Of a stretch of 64,000 nucleotides of DNA, positions 1 through 9,329 are shown piece by piece. The DNA comes from Actinobaculum suis (lineage in GTDB: Bacteria; Actinomycetota; Actinomycetes; Actinomycetales; Actinomycetaceae). Position 1 is the first letter of the stretch; each line of letters opens with the position of its first letter. A program made the translations under genes and the position numbers. Below the pieces are notes generated by a model. It was not told the origin of the DNA. It saw nothing but the letters and a program-made list of their open reading frames with translations, and made no database searches. The stretch lies in assembly GCF_900102025.1 (NCBI RefSeq), contig NZ_FNAU01000001.1, forward strand, positions 241,467 to 305,466. Direction: 5' to 3'.

Positions 1-567
1 TCGGCACAGGAGACTCGATGCCGTCTTACTTTAATGGCAGCGGGTTTTCCTGAGCCTCGCGTCAATGCGCCAATCCGAGATCTACCTGAAAGTAAACGAA
101 CCCCGGATTTGCAGTACGATCGCCACCGCCTCGCTCTCGAGTACGACGGCGCACACCACCGCCTCCCGGAACAACGCCAGAGTGATTTCGTGCGGCGAGC
201 GGAACGAACTGCAGTGCATTGGCGCGAGGAAATCTTTACCGCGGATGATTTACGTCCGCGTTATCCCGAAACCGAAACAGCTTTTGCACCAACCCCGTTT
301 CACCATTGGCGCAAAGATATCGAGGAATGGCGCATCAACCAGATCGAACGGCAAGACGGCATCCGTTGCAGCGACCCGCGCGGCAAAGCGGAACTGAATC
401 TGCCGCATTTACCGTGGGACCACTGTGAATTGACGCGTCGGGTAGGTTTAGCTCTTGCTGCACGTGGTTTTGATTTAGATTCGGTACGACGTCGGCATCC
501 CAGCCCGGTCGCGGCGCCCATGACTGAGGGAAACTGCCCCGCCGGACGAGGAGATTCTCCCACTTGA
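1..567 (+). CDS. C-terminal part of a DUF559 / Vsr-like endonuclease-domain protein (5' end outside window)
   Basis: The frame is open from base 1 to the stop at 565-567, so the gene begins before the window. The visible part opens with ETRCRLTLMAAGFPEPRVN and continues PDLQYDRHRLALEYDGAHHR...QRQSDFVRR. This is the usual layout of the C-terminal DUF559 domain found at the end of many actinobacterial proteins, often behind an AbiEi-like N-terminus. The EYDG-HH, QxxD and R residues match the Vsr-like nuclease fold of the family. The apparent ATG at 34 is internal to the domain and is not a start. The last 50 residues are charged and variable. Function is unproven; family members are sometimes linked to phage defence or toxin modules, but the part that would decide this is missing. 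Confidence 0.7.
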   Translation, partial: SAQETRCRLTLMAAGFPEPRVNAPIRDLPESKRTPDLQYDRHRLALEYDGAHHRLPEQRQSDFVRRAERTAVHWREEIFTADDLRPRYPETETAFAPTPFHHWRKDIEEWRINQIERQDGIRCSDPRGKAELNLPHLPWDHCELTRRVGLALAARGFDLDSVRRRHPSPVAAPMTEGNCPAGRGDSPT

Positions 568-599
568 AAGCCGGAAACCGCGGCATTTTTAGTAAGACG

Positions 600-795
600 G
601 CCCCGCACCCGTTCTCTGTCCTTCAGCCGCAGCTCACCTCGCAGCGCTCCTCGCACCTCACCCAGCAGCTGACCCAGCAGTTCACCTCGCAGCTTTCCCG
701 CAGCCAGAGTTTACTTTTCGCTCGCTCCGATCGTTCGGCCACAGCCCACCCCACAGCCACCCCACAGCCCACCCCACAGCCCACCCAGCAACCAA
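600..795. repeat. Low-complexity C-rich tandem repeats in the gap before the M13 peptidase
   Basis: The 327-bp gap between 568 and 894 holds no convincing gene. Bases 630-705 carry degenerate copies of a cagcagctcaccc-like unit, and bases 738-793 carry four to five copies of a 13-14 bp unit close to CCACCCCACAGC. An open frame over the region reads only as a Gln/Thr/Pro-repeat string and is a by-product of the repeat. Confidence 0.6.
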
Positions 796-894
796 GTTGG
801 TTCTTCGCGCACCCCTACCGGCCTGACGGTTTTGCGATCTTCGCCGCAAAATAAGAAAATCGCATCTGGGCGTAGCCTCAACTATGGTTCTCCT

Positions 895-2883
895 ATGACC
901 CAGAAACAAATGGAGCAAGTACTCAGTGGTCGCGATTCGCAGGTGCGTTTCCAGGACGACCTGTTCCGCGCGGTTAATGGCAAATGGCTAGATACAGAGG
1001 AAATTCCCGCCGATGAGGTCCGTATCGGTTCCTTTATGAAATTGCGTGATGAGGCAGAAGAACACGTGCGCGAAATCATCGAGGAAATTGATGCGAGTGA
1101 TCCTGAAGCCGAAGCTTCGAAGGTGAAGAATCTCTACTCTTCTTGGATGGATACTAATTCCGCGAATGAGAAGGGAAATCGGCCGATTCTCAGTTACCTC
1201 AACATGGTTGCTGCTGCCCCGGATAAGCGCGCACTTGCAACTTGTATCGGCAAGCTTATGCGTGGTGGTGTTGGCACATTCTTCGGAATTGGTGTGGATT
1301 CGAGCTTCGCTGATCCCGATCTGAATGTTGTGCATATGTGGCAGTCCGGCCTTGGTCTTCCCGATGAGGCTTACTACCGGGAGGCTCAGTTCGCCCCGGT
1401 ATTCGAGGACTATCTGGATTTCATGCCGGAGCTTTTTGCGCTCGGCCTTGGCATCGAATCCGCACAGGCTTCCCGCTATGCGAATGCCGTTATTCGCTTC
1501 GAACGGAAAATTGCAGCTCACCACCTGAACATTGTTGATTCACGCAATGTTGACCTGCTGAACAATCCGATGACTTTCGATCAGTTCACTGCTCGCGCCC
1601 CCGGTTTTGACTGGGCGGGTGCGCTTACCGCGGCGGGCTATGATGTCAAGAATCTCGGAACTATTACAGTGTTGACGCCGGATGCTTTAGCCGGCGCTGC
1701 AGCTGCTTGGGAAAGCGCTCCGCTAAAGGATCTCAAGATCTATACGTCGTGGCAGATTTTGCGGGCGTACGCCACTTTCTTGAGTGAAGAAATAGACAAT
1801 ATGTATTTCAGCTTCTACGGCACGGTGCTCTCCGGTGCTTCCGAGCAACGCGACCGGTGGAAGCGCGGCGTCGGCCTAGTTAACGCCATGATCGGTGAAG
1901 GTGCGGGCAAACTTTATGTGGCGAAGTATTTCCCGCCGGAAGCGAAAGCGAAGATGCAGGGCCTCGTGGAGGACCTTTTGGAAGCATACCGCCGCTCAAT
2001 CCGCGATTTGGACTGGATGAGCGAGGAGACCAAGCAACGTGCGTTGGCTAAGATCGATACCTTCACCCCGAAGATCGGGTACCCGCAGCAGTGGAAGGAC
2101 TATTCCGCGGTTAGTGTGGGCGACGACTTGGTAGCTAATGTAGCGGCCCTGCACGAATACGAATTCCAACGCTCGATCGAAAAGCTTGGCAAACCTGTAG
2201 ATAAATCTGAATGGTTTATGAACCCGCAGGAAGTCAACGCTTATTACAATCCGCAGTGGAACGAAATCGTTTTCCCTGCCGCAATCTTGCAGTTCCCCTT
2301 CTTCGATCCCGATCGCGACGACGCCTTAAACTACGGCGGCATCGGCGCTGTGATAGGTCATGAAATCGGGCACGGGTTTGACGATCAAGGATCGAAATAT
2401 GACGAAACTGGAGCGTTGGAGAATTGGTGGACCGATAAGGATCGCACCGAGTTCGAAAAGCGTACGCACGCTCTCGTAGCTCAGTACAACGCGTATAAGC
2501 CCGAACAGTTCGAGGCAAATTCGAAATTCTACGTGAATGGCGAGCTCACCTTGGGTGAAAACATCGGAGATTTGGGCGGTTTGTCTATTGCTTTTAAGGC
2601 TTACCTGATTCATTTGGAGCGGAAAGGCTTAACTTTAGATACGGCCCCGGTGATCGATGGTTTCACAGCCGCCCAGCGAGTGTTCCTCTCTTATGCGCGA
2701 ATCTGGCAAGAAAAGGTGCGTACCGAATTCTTAGAACGGCAGATCGCCACCGACCCGCACTCGCCCGGAGAATTCCGTTGCAACGGCGTGGTCAAGAACG
2801 TGGACGCCTTTGTGCAGGCCTTCAACGTTCAAGAAAGCGATGCCTTGTATCTGGATCCGGCAGAACGCGTCCGTATCTGGTAG
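895..2883 (+). CDS. pepO: M13 family zinc metalloendopeptidase (PepO/neprilysin-like)
   Basis: 662 residues, the normal size for bacterial M13 peptidases. The zinc site VIGHEIGHGFDDQG gives HEIGH at about residues 489-493, and GENIGDLGG at about 554 supplies the third ligand (Glu about 555). The substrate-binding stretch NAYYNPQWNEIVFPAAILQ precedes the zinc helix, and the C-terminus CNGVVKNVDAFVQAF is typical of the family. There is no signal peptide or membrane anchor, so a cytoplasmic endopeptidase acting on oligopeptides is likely. I chose ATG 895 over the in-frame codon at 832 because the upstream extension lies in repeat-rich DNA and has no family match. The upstream ribosome site is weak. 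A strong hairpin terminator follows at 2981. Confidence 0.92.
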   Translation: MTQKQMEQVLSGRDSQVRFQDDLFRAVNGKWLDTEEIPADEVRIGSFMKLRDEAEEHVREIIEEIDASDPEAEASKVKNLYSSWMDTNSANEKGNRPILSYLNMVAAAPDKRALATCIGKLMRGGVGTFFGIGVDSSFADPDLNVVHMWQSGLGLPDEAYYREAQFAPVFEDYLDFMPELFALGLGIESAQASRYANAVIRFERKIAAHHLNIVDSRNVDLLNNPMTFDQFTARAPGFDWAGALTAAGYDVKNLGTITVLTPDALAGAAAAWESAPLKDLKIYTSWQILRAYATFLSEEIDNMYFSFYGTVLSGASEQRDRWKRGVGLVNAMIGEGAGKLYVAKYFPPEAKAKMQGLVEDLLEAYRRSIRDLDWMSEETKQRALAKIDTFTPKIGYPQQWKDYSAVSVGDDLVANVAALHEYEFQRSIEKLGKPVDKSEWFMNPQEVNAYYNPQWNEIVFPAAILQFPFFDPDRDDALNYGGIGAVIGHEIGHGFDDQGSKYDETGALENWWTDKDRTEFEKRTHALVAQYNAYKPEQFEANSKFYVNGELTLGENIGDLGGLSIAFKAYLIHLERKGLTLDTAPVIDGFTAAQRVFLSYARIWQEKVRTEFLERQIATDPHSPGEFRCNGVVKNVDAFVQAFNVQESDALYLDPAERVRIW

Positions 2884-2980
2884 CGCTGTAGTTTTCTGGT
2901 AGCGCTGCCGGTCACGACCCAGCCTCACCTGCGCTGCCTCCAGGATAAAAACGGCCAACGTTAACTGCAGGTAACTAAAA

Positions 2981-3033
2981 TAGCGTGGTCCTTGTATGTT
3001 TTAGGAAACACACAAGGACCACGCTACTTTTAT
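2981..3033 (+). terminator. Rho-independent terminator of the M13 peptidase gene
   Basis: Perfect 15-bp arms, TAGCGTGGTCCTTGT at 2981-2995 and its complement at 3012-3026, enclose a short loop and are followed by cttttat. It lies about 100 bp after the peptidase stop codon. Confidence 0.85.
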
Positions 3034-3074
3034 GTAATTTCACTCGTCTGCTTAGTGGGGTTATTTCGAACCGG

Positions 3075-3121
3075 AATCGCGGAATTAGTACCCAACCTAC
3101 CGGCTACCAATTCCGCGATTT
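3075..3121. repeat. Inverted pair of the AATTCCGCG motif between convergent genes
   Basis: Two copies of the interspersed motif face each other (cores 3078-3086 and 3109-3117). They could form a stem of about 15 bp, AATCGCGGAATT-GTA with its partner, around a 20-nt loop. It sits immediately after the stop of the minus-strand gene at 3126, so it may serve as that gene's 3' end, although no U-tract follows. Confidence 0.6.
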
Positions 3122-3125
3122 CAAC

Positions 3126-3725
3126 CTAGTCAAAAATAGGCCCTGCCTCGCCACGCGAGCGCTTCAACTCGAAGAATCCAGGCGTCTTTGCCAGGGCAAC
3201 ACATCCGTCCCATAGATCGAGTGCCTCCTGCCCATGCGGAGCCGGAGAAATAACCGGGCCAAAGAAAGCTACCTCGTCGAAGGCAATAACGGGCACGCCA
3301 ACTTCATGCCCCACCCTGGCAAGTGCTTCTTGCGTGGATTCCCGCAAGGCGTTATCCCAGCGCTGGGCGTCATTGCCATAATTCGTGGGAATCCCCATGG
3401 CATCGAGTACTTCTGCGGCTACTTCCCAGCCGAATACTCGGCCGTCGTTGTATACGGCTCTCCCGAAGTTCGTGTAGAACTCATCGAGCCGCGCATTGCC
3501 CTCGCATTCCGCAAGTTTCATGGTGAGCTGGGCAATTTCCCGTAAGGTTCCCGTGCCCAGATGCGATTCTTGCCATTCCTTGTTGCCTTCGTTAAGAATG
3601 TCTAAGGAAAACGGCCGCCATCGCACCTCAAAGCCGCGCAACTGCGCCACTTCCTGCAACCATCGTGAAGTAATCCAGGTCCACGGACATGCCGTGTCAA
3701 ACCAAAACTCGACTCTTGTGCTCAT
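3126..3725 (-). CDS. DsbA-family oxidoreductase, mycothiol-dependent nitroreductase (Rv2466c)-like
   Basis: 199 residues of the DsbA/FrnE-like thioredoxin-fold family. The N-terminus VEFWFDTACPWTWITSRW closely follows the Rv2466c group of actinobacteria, which uses mycothiol to reduce substrates. The active-site motif here is CPWT (residues 13-16), with the second cysteine replaced by threonine, so the protein would act by a monothiol mechanism or have a different role. The conserved tail residues GP-IS-APHG form the substrate lid region in this family. Start ATG 3725 has GGAAGA seven bases upstream. The gene faces the M13 peptidase gene and is divergent from pepN. Confidence 0.8.
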   Translation of the reverse strand: MSTRVEFWFDTACPWTWITSRWLQEVAQLRGFEVRWRPFSLDILNEGNKEWQESHLGTGTLREIAQLTMKLAECEGNARLDEFYTNFGRAVYNDGRVFGWEVAAEVLDAMGIPTNYGNDAQRWDNALRESTQEALARVGHEVGVPVIAFDEVAFFGPVISPAPHGQEALDLWDGCVALAKTPGFFELKRSRGEAGPIFD

Positions 3726-3919
3726 GATCTAAGTCTTCCACACCGCGACCTGTATGAGACCCAAGCCGCGTACACTCATTATTTGTAAAGGTGTCTCCCG
3801 CGGCTGGCTGTGTAGGAATCTCTTGGTATAGGTATCTTTACGGTCATCTGCAGGAAAGATGCGTGGGTTAGTCTCGTGGAGGCCCTGCGGCTATCCGGGT
3901 AGGGATTGCTCGCCTTCGC

Positions 3920-4020
3920 GTGAATCGCGGAATTGGTGCTGATCAATATCCGTAATAGTGCCCGCACAAACCGCGGAATTGGTGGCAGCTGGTTTGCACG
4001 AAGCGACTAATTCCGCGAAA
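3920..4020. repeat. Three-copy AATTCCGCG motif cluster in the divergent promoter region of pepN
   Basis: The 384-bp gap 3726-4109 separates two divergent genes. It carries motif cores at 3926-3934 (minus), 3972-3980 (minus) and 4009-4017 (plus); the last two face each other. The rest of the gap shows no gene. The pepN ribosome site, ggaagga, lies just before 4110. Confidence 0.6.
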
Positions 4021-4109
4021 TCGCCCGCGGGAGATTTCGCGGCGGAAAACGGAAAAGAGTATAGGAAAACTCGGGCCAGGCGCCCGAGATCGGAAGGAGC
4101 GTTATTTAT

Positions 4110-6671
4110 ATGCCGGGTACAAACCTGACTCGTGCGGAAGCGGCGCAACGCGCGCAGCTTGTCAGCACCAAAACGTATCGGATCTATCTTGATCTTTCGG
4201 GTGATTCACCGGAAACTTTCAAGGCCGTCACGGAAATCGATTTTGACGCTACCCCCGGCGCCGCGACTTTCCTGGATCTGATTGCTGCTTCGGTGGAAAA
4301 GGCTACGCTCAACGGTGTGGATCTGGATCCTGCTCTTTACCAAGATTCGCGTTTTCCGCTGGAGAATTTGGCGGAGCATAACACGGTGCGGATCGAATCC
4401 ACGCAGTTGTATTCGCGGACCGGCGAAGGTTTGCACCGGTATGTAGATCCGGCGGACGGCGAGGTTTATCTCTACTCGCAGTTTGAGGTAGCGGACGCGC
4501 GGCGCGTGTATGCGAATTTTGAACAGCCTGATTTGAAGGCGCGTTTTGAGTTTACAGTTGATGCGCCGGCCGCGTGGCGCGTACTTTCGAATGCGAAGAC
4601 CCCGGTGGCGCAGCCGCGCGCGGATCGGCCCGGGATCGCGCGCTGGGAGTTCCCCGCTACCGACCCGATTTCTACGTATTTGACGGCCCTGGTTGCCGGT
4701 CCTTATGAGGGCGTGGAGGGCAAGCCTTATGTTTCTTCGGATGGACGCGAAATTCCGATGGGCGTGTATGCTCGCAAGTCTTTGGCGCCGTATCTCGATG
4801 CGGAAGAGATTTTCACCATCACCAAGCAGGGCTTCGAGTATTTCGAAAGTAACTATGGTCATCCGTATCCGTTCACTAAGTATGACCAGGTTTTCGCGCC
4901 GGAGTACAATGCGGGCGCCATGGAAAACGCGGGCTTGGTGACGATCGTCGAGACTTATGTGTGGCGCACGAAGCCGACGGCGGCGATTGTGGACCGGCGT
5001 GCTATCACGATCTTGCACGAACTGGCACACATGTGGTTTGGCGATTTGGTGACCATGAAGTGGTGGGACGACCTGTGGCTTAATGAGTCCTTCGCTGAGT
5101 TTATGAGCCATTTGGCGGCCGCCGAGAACACACGTTGGAAGGATGCGTGGACTACTTTCCTCGCTTCCGAAAAGACGTGGGCAATCCAGCAAGACCAGCT
5201 CCCTTCCACCCACCCTATTGCAGCTAATATTCGCGATATCGAAGACGTGCTCGTCAATTTCGATGGGATTACGTACGGCAAGGGTGCTTCGGTGCTCAAA
5301 CAGCTGGTGAATTATGTTGGGTTGGAAGAGTTTTTGGCCGGGGTGCGTGCCTATATTGCCAAGCACAAGTGGGGCAATGCTACTTTGCAGGATCTGCTGA
5401 GCGAACTTGAAGTGGCTTCCGGGCGTGATCTTTCCGAGTGGACGAAGCTGTGGCTGCAAGAAGCTGGGGTGAACACGCTTACCGCAGACGTCACCTATGA
5501 AGATTCTGAGGTTTCTAGCTTCGCGATCGTGCAGAGTAATGATGAGAATTCTTCTTTGCGCCCCCACCGCCTTACGGTTACCGGTTACCAGCTTGACGAT
5601 TCTACTTTCAAGCCGATTGTGAGCGCCGAAGTAGACGTGGAGGGCGAACGGACTGAGGTGCCGGAATTTGTGGGTACCGATCCCGATTTCATTTTGTTGA
5701 ACGACGGCGATTGGACTTATGCCAAATTGCGTTTCGACGAACGCTCCTTCCGCATGGCGACGGAGAATTTGGATGCTTTCTCTACCGGTTTGGAACGTGC
5801 CCTGTTCGTTTTCTCCGCCTGGGATATGGTCCGCGATGGCGAACTGGATGTTCACACTTATTCCGCGATTGCGTTGCAAACTCTGGCGGATGAATCAAAT
5901 GGTACGGTGCTTCGCTATGTGATCTCCACGCTGGCTACCGCGGTGAATCTGTATTCGGATCCGGCTACACGTACGGAGCTGCGCACAGAGGTGGCACAAG
6001 GTTTGCTGGAAGCGGGTCTTGCTGTTGCTGCTGGTTCGGATGAGCAGAAACAAATTCTCGATAGCTTTATCCCGCTCGCGCAGTCCGCGCCCCAGCTGGA
6101 TGCTTTGGAGGCCTGGTTGGGTGGCACGCAGGTCCCTGCCGGGTACGACGTCGACCAAGCTGTCCGCTGGCAGATTCTGGCGGCGTTGGCCGCTGTGGGC
6201 CGGGCCACGCGCGCTGATCTCGAAGCCGAATTTGCTGGCGACCAGTCTTCTTATGGCCAGATTGGGCTCGCCCGAGCGGAAGGTGCTTTGGCCGATGCGG
6301 CGGAGACGGCCCGGGTTTGGGACGAGATTCTGCACCCAACTTCCAATACGCGCCAGCGTAATCTTGCTTTGGGCTTCAGTTCCACTAAACCGGAACTTTT
6401 AGTTCCCTACGTGGAGAAGTATTTTGCCGAGGCTGCCCGCATGTGGGAAGCCAATTCCGTGGAAATTGCGAGCAATATGCTTGAATATGCCTACCCGCTG
6501 TCCCTTTCGGGACGCACGGATCTGGGCGTAGACCTGCTGGCAGCTGGAGAGGAGTGGCTGGCAAACACGACCGCTGCCCCCGCAGCCAAGCGGCTTGTTT
6601 CCGAAGTGGTTTCGCAAACGCAACGCGCGGTGCGTAACCAGCAGATCGACGCCGCTCGCCACCAAGGCTAG
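4110..6671 (+). CDS. pepN: Aminopeptidase N (M1 family zinc metallopeptidase)
   Basis: 853 residues, as expected for actinobacterial PepN. The exopeptidase motif GAMEN lies at residues 269-273, the zinc motif HELAH at 303-307, and the third ligand Glu326 in WLNESFAEF, all with canonical spacing. The N-terminal beta domain contains YSQFEVADARRVYANFEQPDLK and the C-terminal ERAP1-like helical domain follows. The enzyme removes N-terminal residues from peptides in the cytoplasm. ATG 4110 is supported by a ggaagga ribosome site. With the M13 peptidase and the OPT transporter elsewhere in the window it suggests active peptide use. It converges with malQ across a motif array and a shared terminator. 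Confidence 0.95.
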   Translation: MPGTNLTRAEAAQRAQLVSTKTYRIYLDLSGDSPETFKAVTEIDFDATPGAATFLDLIAASVEKATLNGVDLDPALYQDSRFPLENLAEHNTVRIESTQLYSRTGEGLHRYVDPADGEVYLYSQFEVADARRVYANFEQPDLKARFEFTVDAPAAWRVLSNAKTPVAQPRADRPGIARWEFPATDPISTYLTALVAGPYEGVEGKPYVSSDGREIPMGVYARKSLAPYLDAEEIFTITKQGFEYFESNYGHPYPFTKYDQVFAPEYNAGAMENAGLVTIVETYVWRTKPTAAIVDRRAITILHELAHMWFGDLVTMKWWDDLWLNESFAEFMSHLAAAENTRWKDAWTTFLASEKTWAIQQDQLPSTHPIAANIRDIEDVLVNFDGITYGKGASVLKQLVNYVGLEEFLAGVRAYIAKHKWGNATLQDLLSELEVASGRDLSEWTKLWLQEAGVNTLTADVTYEDSEVSSFAIVQSNDENSSLRPHRLTVTGYQLDDSTFKPIVSAEVDVEGERTEVPEFVGTDPDFILLNDGDWTYAKLRFDERSFRMATENLDAFSTGLERALFVFSAWDMVRDGELDVHTYSAIALQTLADESNGTVLRYVISTLATAVNLYSDPATRTELRTEVAQGLLEAGLAVAAGSDEQKQILDSFIPLAQSAPQLDALEAWLGGTQVPAGYDVDQAVRWQILAALAAVGRATRADLEAEFAGDQSSYGQIGLARAEGALADAAETARVWDEILHPTSNTRQRNLALGFSSTKPELLVPYVEKYFAEAARMWEANSVEIASNMLEYAYPLSLSGRTDLGVDLLAAGEEWLANTTAAPAAKRLVSEVVSQTQRAVRNQQIDAARHQG

Positions 6672-6700
6672 GACCTAGTGCCGCTACTTGCGCGACGAGG

Positions 6701-6866
6701 GGCACTAATTCCGCGATAATTGTTCCAATATGTGCAACAGAAACCGCGGAATTGGTGCCCCTTCCGTTTTCTCATTTCTCACCAATTCCGCGGTTCTTGT
6801 TGCATATAGATTCGTACTAATTCCGCGGTTCTCGTTACCTATAGCGGCGTTGTTTTCGCGGAATTA
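6701..6866. repeat. Five-copy AATTCCGCG motif array, mixed orientation, spacing 35-39 bp
   Basis: Motif cores lie at 6707 (plus), 6745 (minus), 6784 (plus), 6819 (plus) and 6857 (minus), with start-to-start spacings of 38, 39, 35 and 38 bp. The flanks are also partly shared: GGCACYAATTCCGCGG followed by TTNTTGTTGC. This fills most of the space between the convergent pepN and malQ genes. The near-constant spacing superficially recalls a repeat-spacer array, but orientation alternates and there is no cas gene. Confidence 0.7.
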
Positions 6867-6915
6867 GTGTGCCCCGGATTCTGAGAATCCGGGGCACACC
6901 TTCGTTTATTTTATT
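6867..6915. terminator. Bidirectional hairpin terminator between pepN and malQ
   Basis: GTGTGCCCCGGATT at 6868-6881 pairs with AATCCGGGGCACAC at 6886-6899 around a 4-nt loop, followed by cttcgtttatttta on the plus strand. It is placed to end pepN and possibly malQ. Confidence 0.8.
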
Positions 6916-7030
6916 TTCTAGATACTTATCGCACACCAGATTCTCTTTGCGCGCCAGGCACTCCTAGCGCGCCTGGTACTTCTAGCACACCCGGCACGTC
7001 CCGCGCGTCTAGTACCCTCCGACCGCGTAT

Positions 7031-9178
7031 TTAGCCGTGGTATTTCGCGTATTCCTGCGTATACACATCCACGAGGGAGCGTAGCCGCGGATTGAGCGCG
7101 AGGTCTTCTACGAGTACCACGTTTTCGGTTCCGTCGGCCAGTGGGATCTTCCAGTTCGGATATTCCTGATGTGTTCCCGGCTGGTTTTGAATTCGCCGCT
7201 CTCCCACGGCATCTACCAAGGCGATCGACTGTAATTCGCCAGCCGTTCGTGCCATAAACGCGTGCAAAGCTTCGATAACTTGCCGCTCGGTGGGATCCGT
7301 ATCGGTAGCCACCAGGCCTTCCGCACGCAAAACTTCAATGAGCTTGGCGACTTCGTGCATCCAATCGTTGCGCGTCTTTTCAACCGGCTCCGTAAGGATT
7401 CCTAGCTGGTCGCGCAGTTCCACGTGTTCTCCTGCCAGGTAGCCGGCCAGCGGCGGCAAGTCGTGGGTGTCAACGGTAACCAAAGTATTCGAGCGGTATT
7501 CGGCCGGCCGGCGGAATTCGTCCCCGTTCTTTTCGAAGAGGACCACTGAGGTCCCAAAAATTCCTCGTTCGGCTAGGAAGCTACGCACTCGCGGTTCCAC
7601 ATTGCCCAGGTCTTCCCCAATTAGGAAAGCCCCGGCCCGGTAGGCCTCCAGCATGAGCACACCGATCATCGCCTCATGGTCGTAATACACATACGTTCCA
7701 TCAAGCGGTTTCGCACCTTCGGGAATCCACCACAGTCGGAAGAATCCCATCACGTGGTCGACTCGTAAACCGCCAGCGTGGCGGAGTACTGTGCGTGCCA
7801 TGTTGCGCAATGGTGCGTAGTGCAGCTTCGGAAGTTCTGCCGGGTTGAACGGTGGCTGACTCCAGTTTTGGCCCAGCTGGTTATACATGTCTGGCGGTGC
7901 ACCGACCGTTACGCCGCGAGCGAAGGCCTGCGGCGTCGTCCACACGTCCGCACCCTTTGCCTTCACTCCAACCGCTAGGTCGTGCACGATTCCTATTCCC
8001 ATACCGTCACGCCGAGAACGTTCCTGTGCGGCTCGCAATTGTTCGTCCAAAATCCACTGGCACCAGGCGAAGAAGTCGACGTCGTCCGCGAGGGTTTCGT
8101 GTTGCAAACGGGCCCCTGGGGTGTGCGGGCTTTCCAGGCCGGGTGGGAAGTCTTCCCCGTACTTTTCGTAGAGAGCACACCACAAAGCGAAGTTTTCCAG
8201 TCCTTGGCCTTCCCGTTCGCGATAGCGGGCGAAGGCGCGTTCGCGCGCGGGGCTCCGCGGTTCTTCGTAGATAACCCGCAGGGCTCGTTTCTTCGCTTCC
8301 CAAGAGGCATCCCGGTCGATATGGGTATTCTTTTGTGATTTTTCCTTGACCGGTTCGCCTGCCCAGGCGACGAGGGAGCGCCGTCCTGCGTCCATATACG
8401 CCACTTCCCGAATATCTTCCGGACGAATATAGATCGGATTGAAGAATCGCCGCGATACGGGTAGGTAGGGCGAAGGTTCGAGAGGGGGTTCTGGTTCGGC
8501 CGCGTGCAAGGGATTGACCTGTACGAACTGTGCGCCGAAAGCGGCGAACAGTGATCCTAATTCTGCTAGGTCGGCGAGGTCGCCGATACCCCAAGATTCG
8601 CGGGAACGCACCGAATAGAGCTGCGCCATGATTCCCCAGCCACTCACGCCACATTCGGCCGGTGAGCGCAAACGTTGCGGAACCACAATAAGCATACCCG
8701 TGTGGGCGGAGGCGCTTTCTTCTCCAGGTGCTGTTACTTCGGCATGAATCGTGTGGTATCCGAGGGGTAAATCACTGGGGATCACGAAGGAAGCTTGCCC
8801 GATCATGCGCCCATCGACGGGCCGCGGCAAAGTTAGATCTTCGGTCTGTTCGACTTCGCGAGCGCCACCATTTTCCAGTTCCAGCGTCATGGTCACGGCA
8901 GCGCCATGTGGGACGTGTACTTGAACCGTCGTTCCGGCTCCTTCGCGAACCACCGTGGTGTCTTGTATAACTTGCCGCCATGGCCGCAATTCCGCGTCTT
9001 CTAATGCGACTTGTGCGGCTTCTTGGCTTGACGCATTGATACCCATAGCGGCGAGCACGCGGATCAGCGTCTCATCATCTACCGTGATATGTTCGCCCCC
9101 GAAACTCCAGTAAGCCGATGATACTTGGTATGCCTCGGCCAACCGCTCGAGAAGGTCCCGCGTTGGCTGCTCTGCCAT
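7031..9178 (-). CDS. malQ: 4-alpha-glucanotransferase (amylomaltase, GH77)
   Basis: 715 residues, the long actinobacterial form with an N-terminal beta-sandwich region of about 170 residues before the GH77 barrel. Catalytic regions are visible: the nucleophile Asp in GLRVDHVMGFFRLWW (about residue 474), the acid/base Glu in FLIGEDLGNVEP (about 522) and the transition-state Asp in VTVDTHDLPP (about 573). GIVHDLAVGV and GAPPDMYNQLGQNW are further family motifs. It transfers maltodextrin segments between 1,4-glucans in the cytoplasm, for maltose or glycogen metabolism. The start ATG has an AAAGGAGGG ribosome site. It stands alone here, without other maltose genes. Confidence 0.95.
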   Translation of the reverse strand: MAEQPTRDLLERLAEAYQVSSAYWSFGGEHITVDDETLIRVLAAMGINASSQEAAQVALEDAELRPWRQVIQDTTVVREGAGTTVQVHVPHGAAVTMTLELENGGAREVEQTEDLTLPRPVDGRMIGQASFVIPSDLPLGYHTIHAEVTAPGEESASAHTGMLIVVPQRLRSPAECGVSGWGIMAQLYSVRSRESWGIGDLADLAELGSLFAAFGAQFVQVNPLHAAEPEPPLEPSPYLPVSRRFFNPIYIRPEDIREVAYMDAGRRSLVAWAGEPVKEKSQKNTHIDRDASWEAKKRALRVIYEEPRSPARERAFARYREREGQGLENFALWCALYEKYGEDFPPGLESPHTPGARLQHETLADDVDFFAWCQWILDEQLRAAQERSRRDGMGIGIVHDLAVGVKAKGADVWTTPQAFARGVTVGAPPDMYNQLGQNWSQPPFNPAELPKLHYAPLRNMARTVLRHAGGLRVDHVMGFFRLWWIPEGAKPLDGTYVYYDHEAMIGVLMLEAYRAGAFLIGEDLGNVEPRVRSFLAERGIFGTSVVLFEKNGDEFRRPAEYRSNTLVTVDTHDLPPLAGYLAGEHVELRDQLGILTEPVEKTRNDWMHEVAKLIEVLRAEGLVATDTDPTERQVIEALHAFMARTAGELQSIALVDAVGERRIQNQPGTHQEYPNWKIPLADGTENVVLVEDLALNPRLRSLVDVYTQEYAKYHG

Positions 9179-9329
9179 GTGCCCTCCTTTGGAAATGACG
9201 CGTTTCTTTCAACTCCGGAAAGTTCGATATAACCCTATAAGGTCGGTAGCCATATCGCGAAGTGATTTTTCAGTGTTTTCAGTCGTTTTCACGCCGACGC
9301 CGCTCTCCCGCTTCCCGCCTCCCCTACTT

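Noticed and set aside
4206..5879. 557-codon minus-strand frame opposite pepN
   Set aside because: It is the antisense shadow of pepN, with no domain, while pepN has all M1 motifs and a ribosome site.
6701..6866. Possible CRISPR array because of five repeats spaced about 38 bp apart
   Set aside because: Repeats alternate in orientation, are short, the intervening DNA is partly repeated, and no cas gene is in the window.
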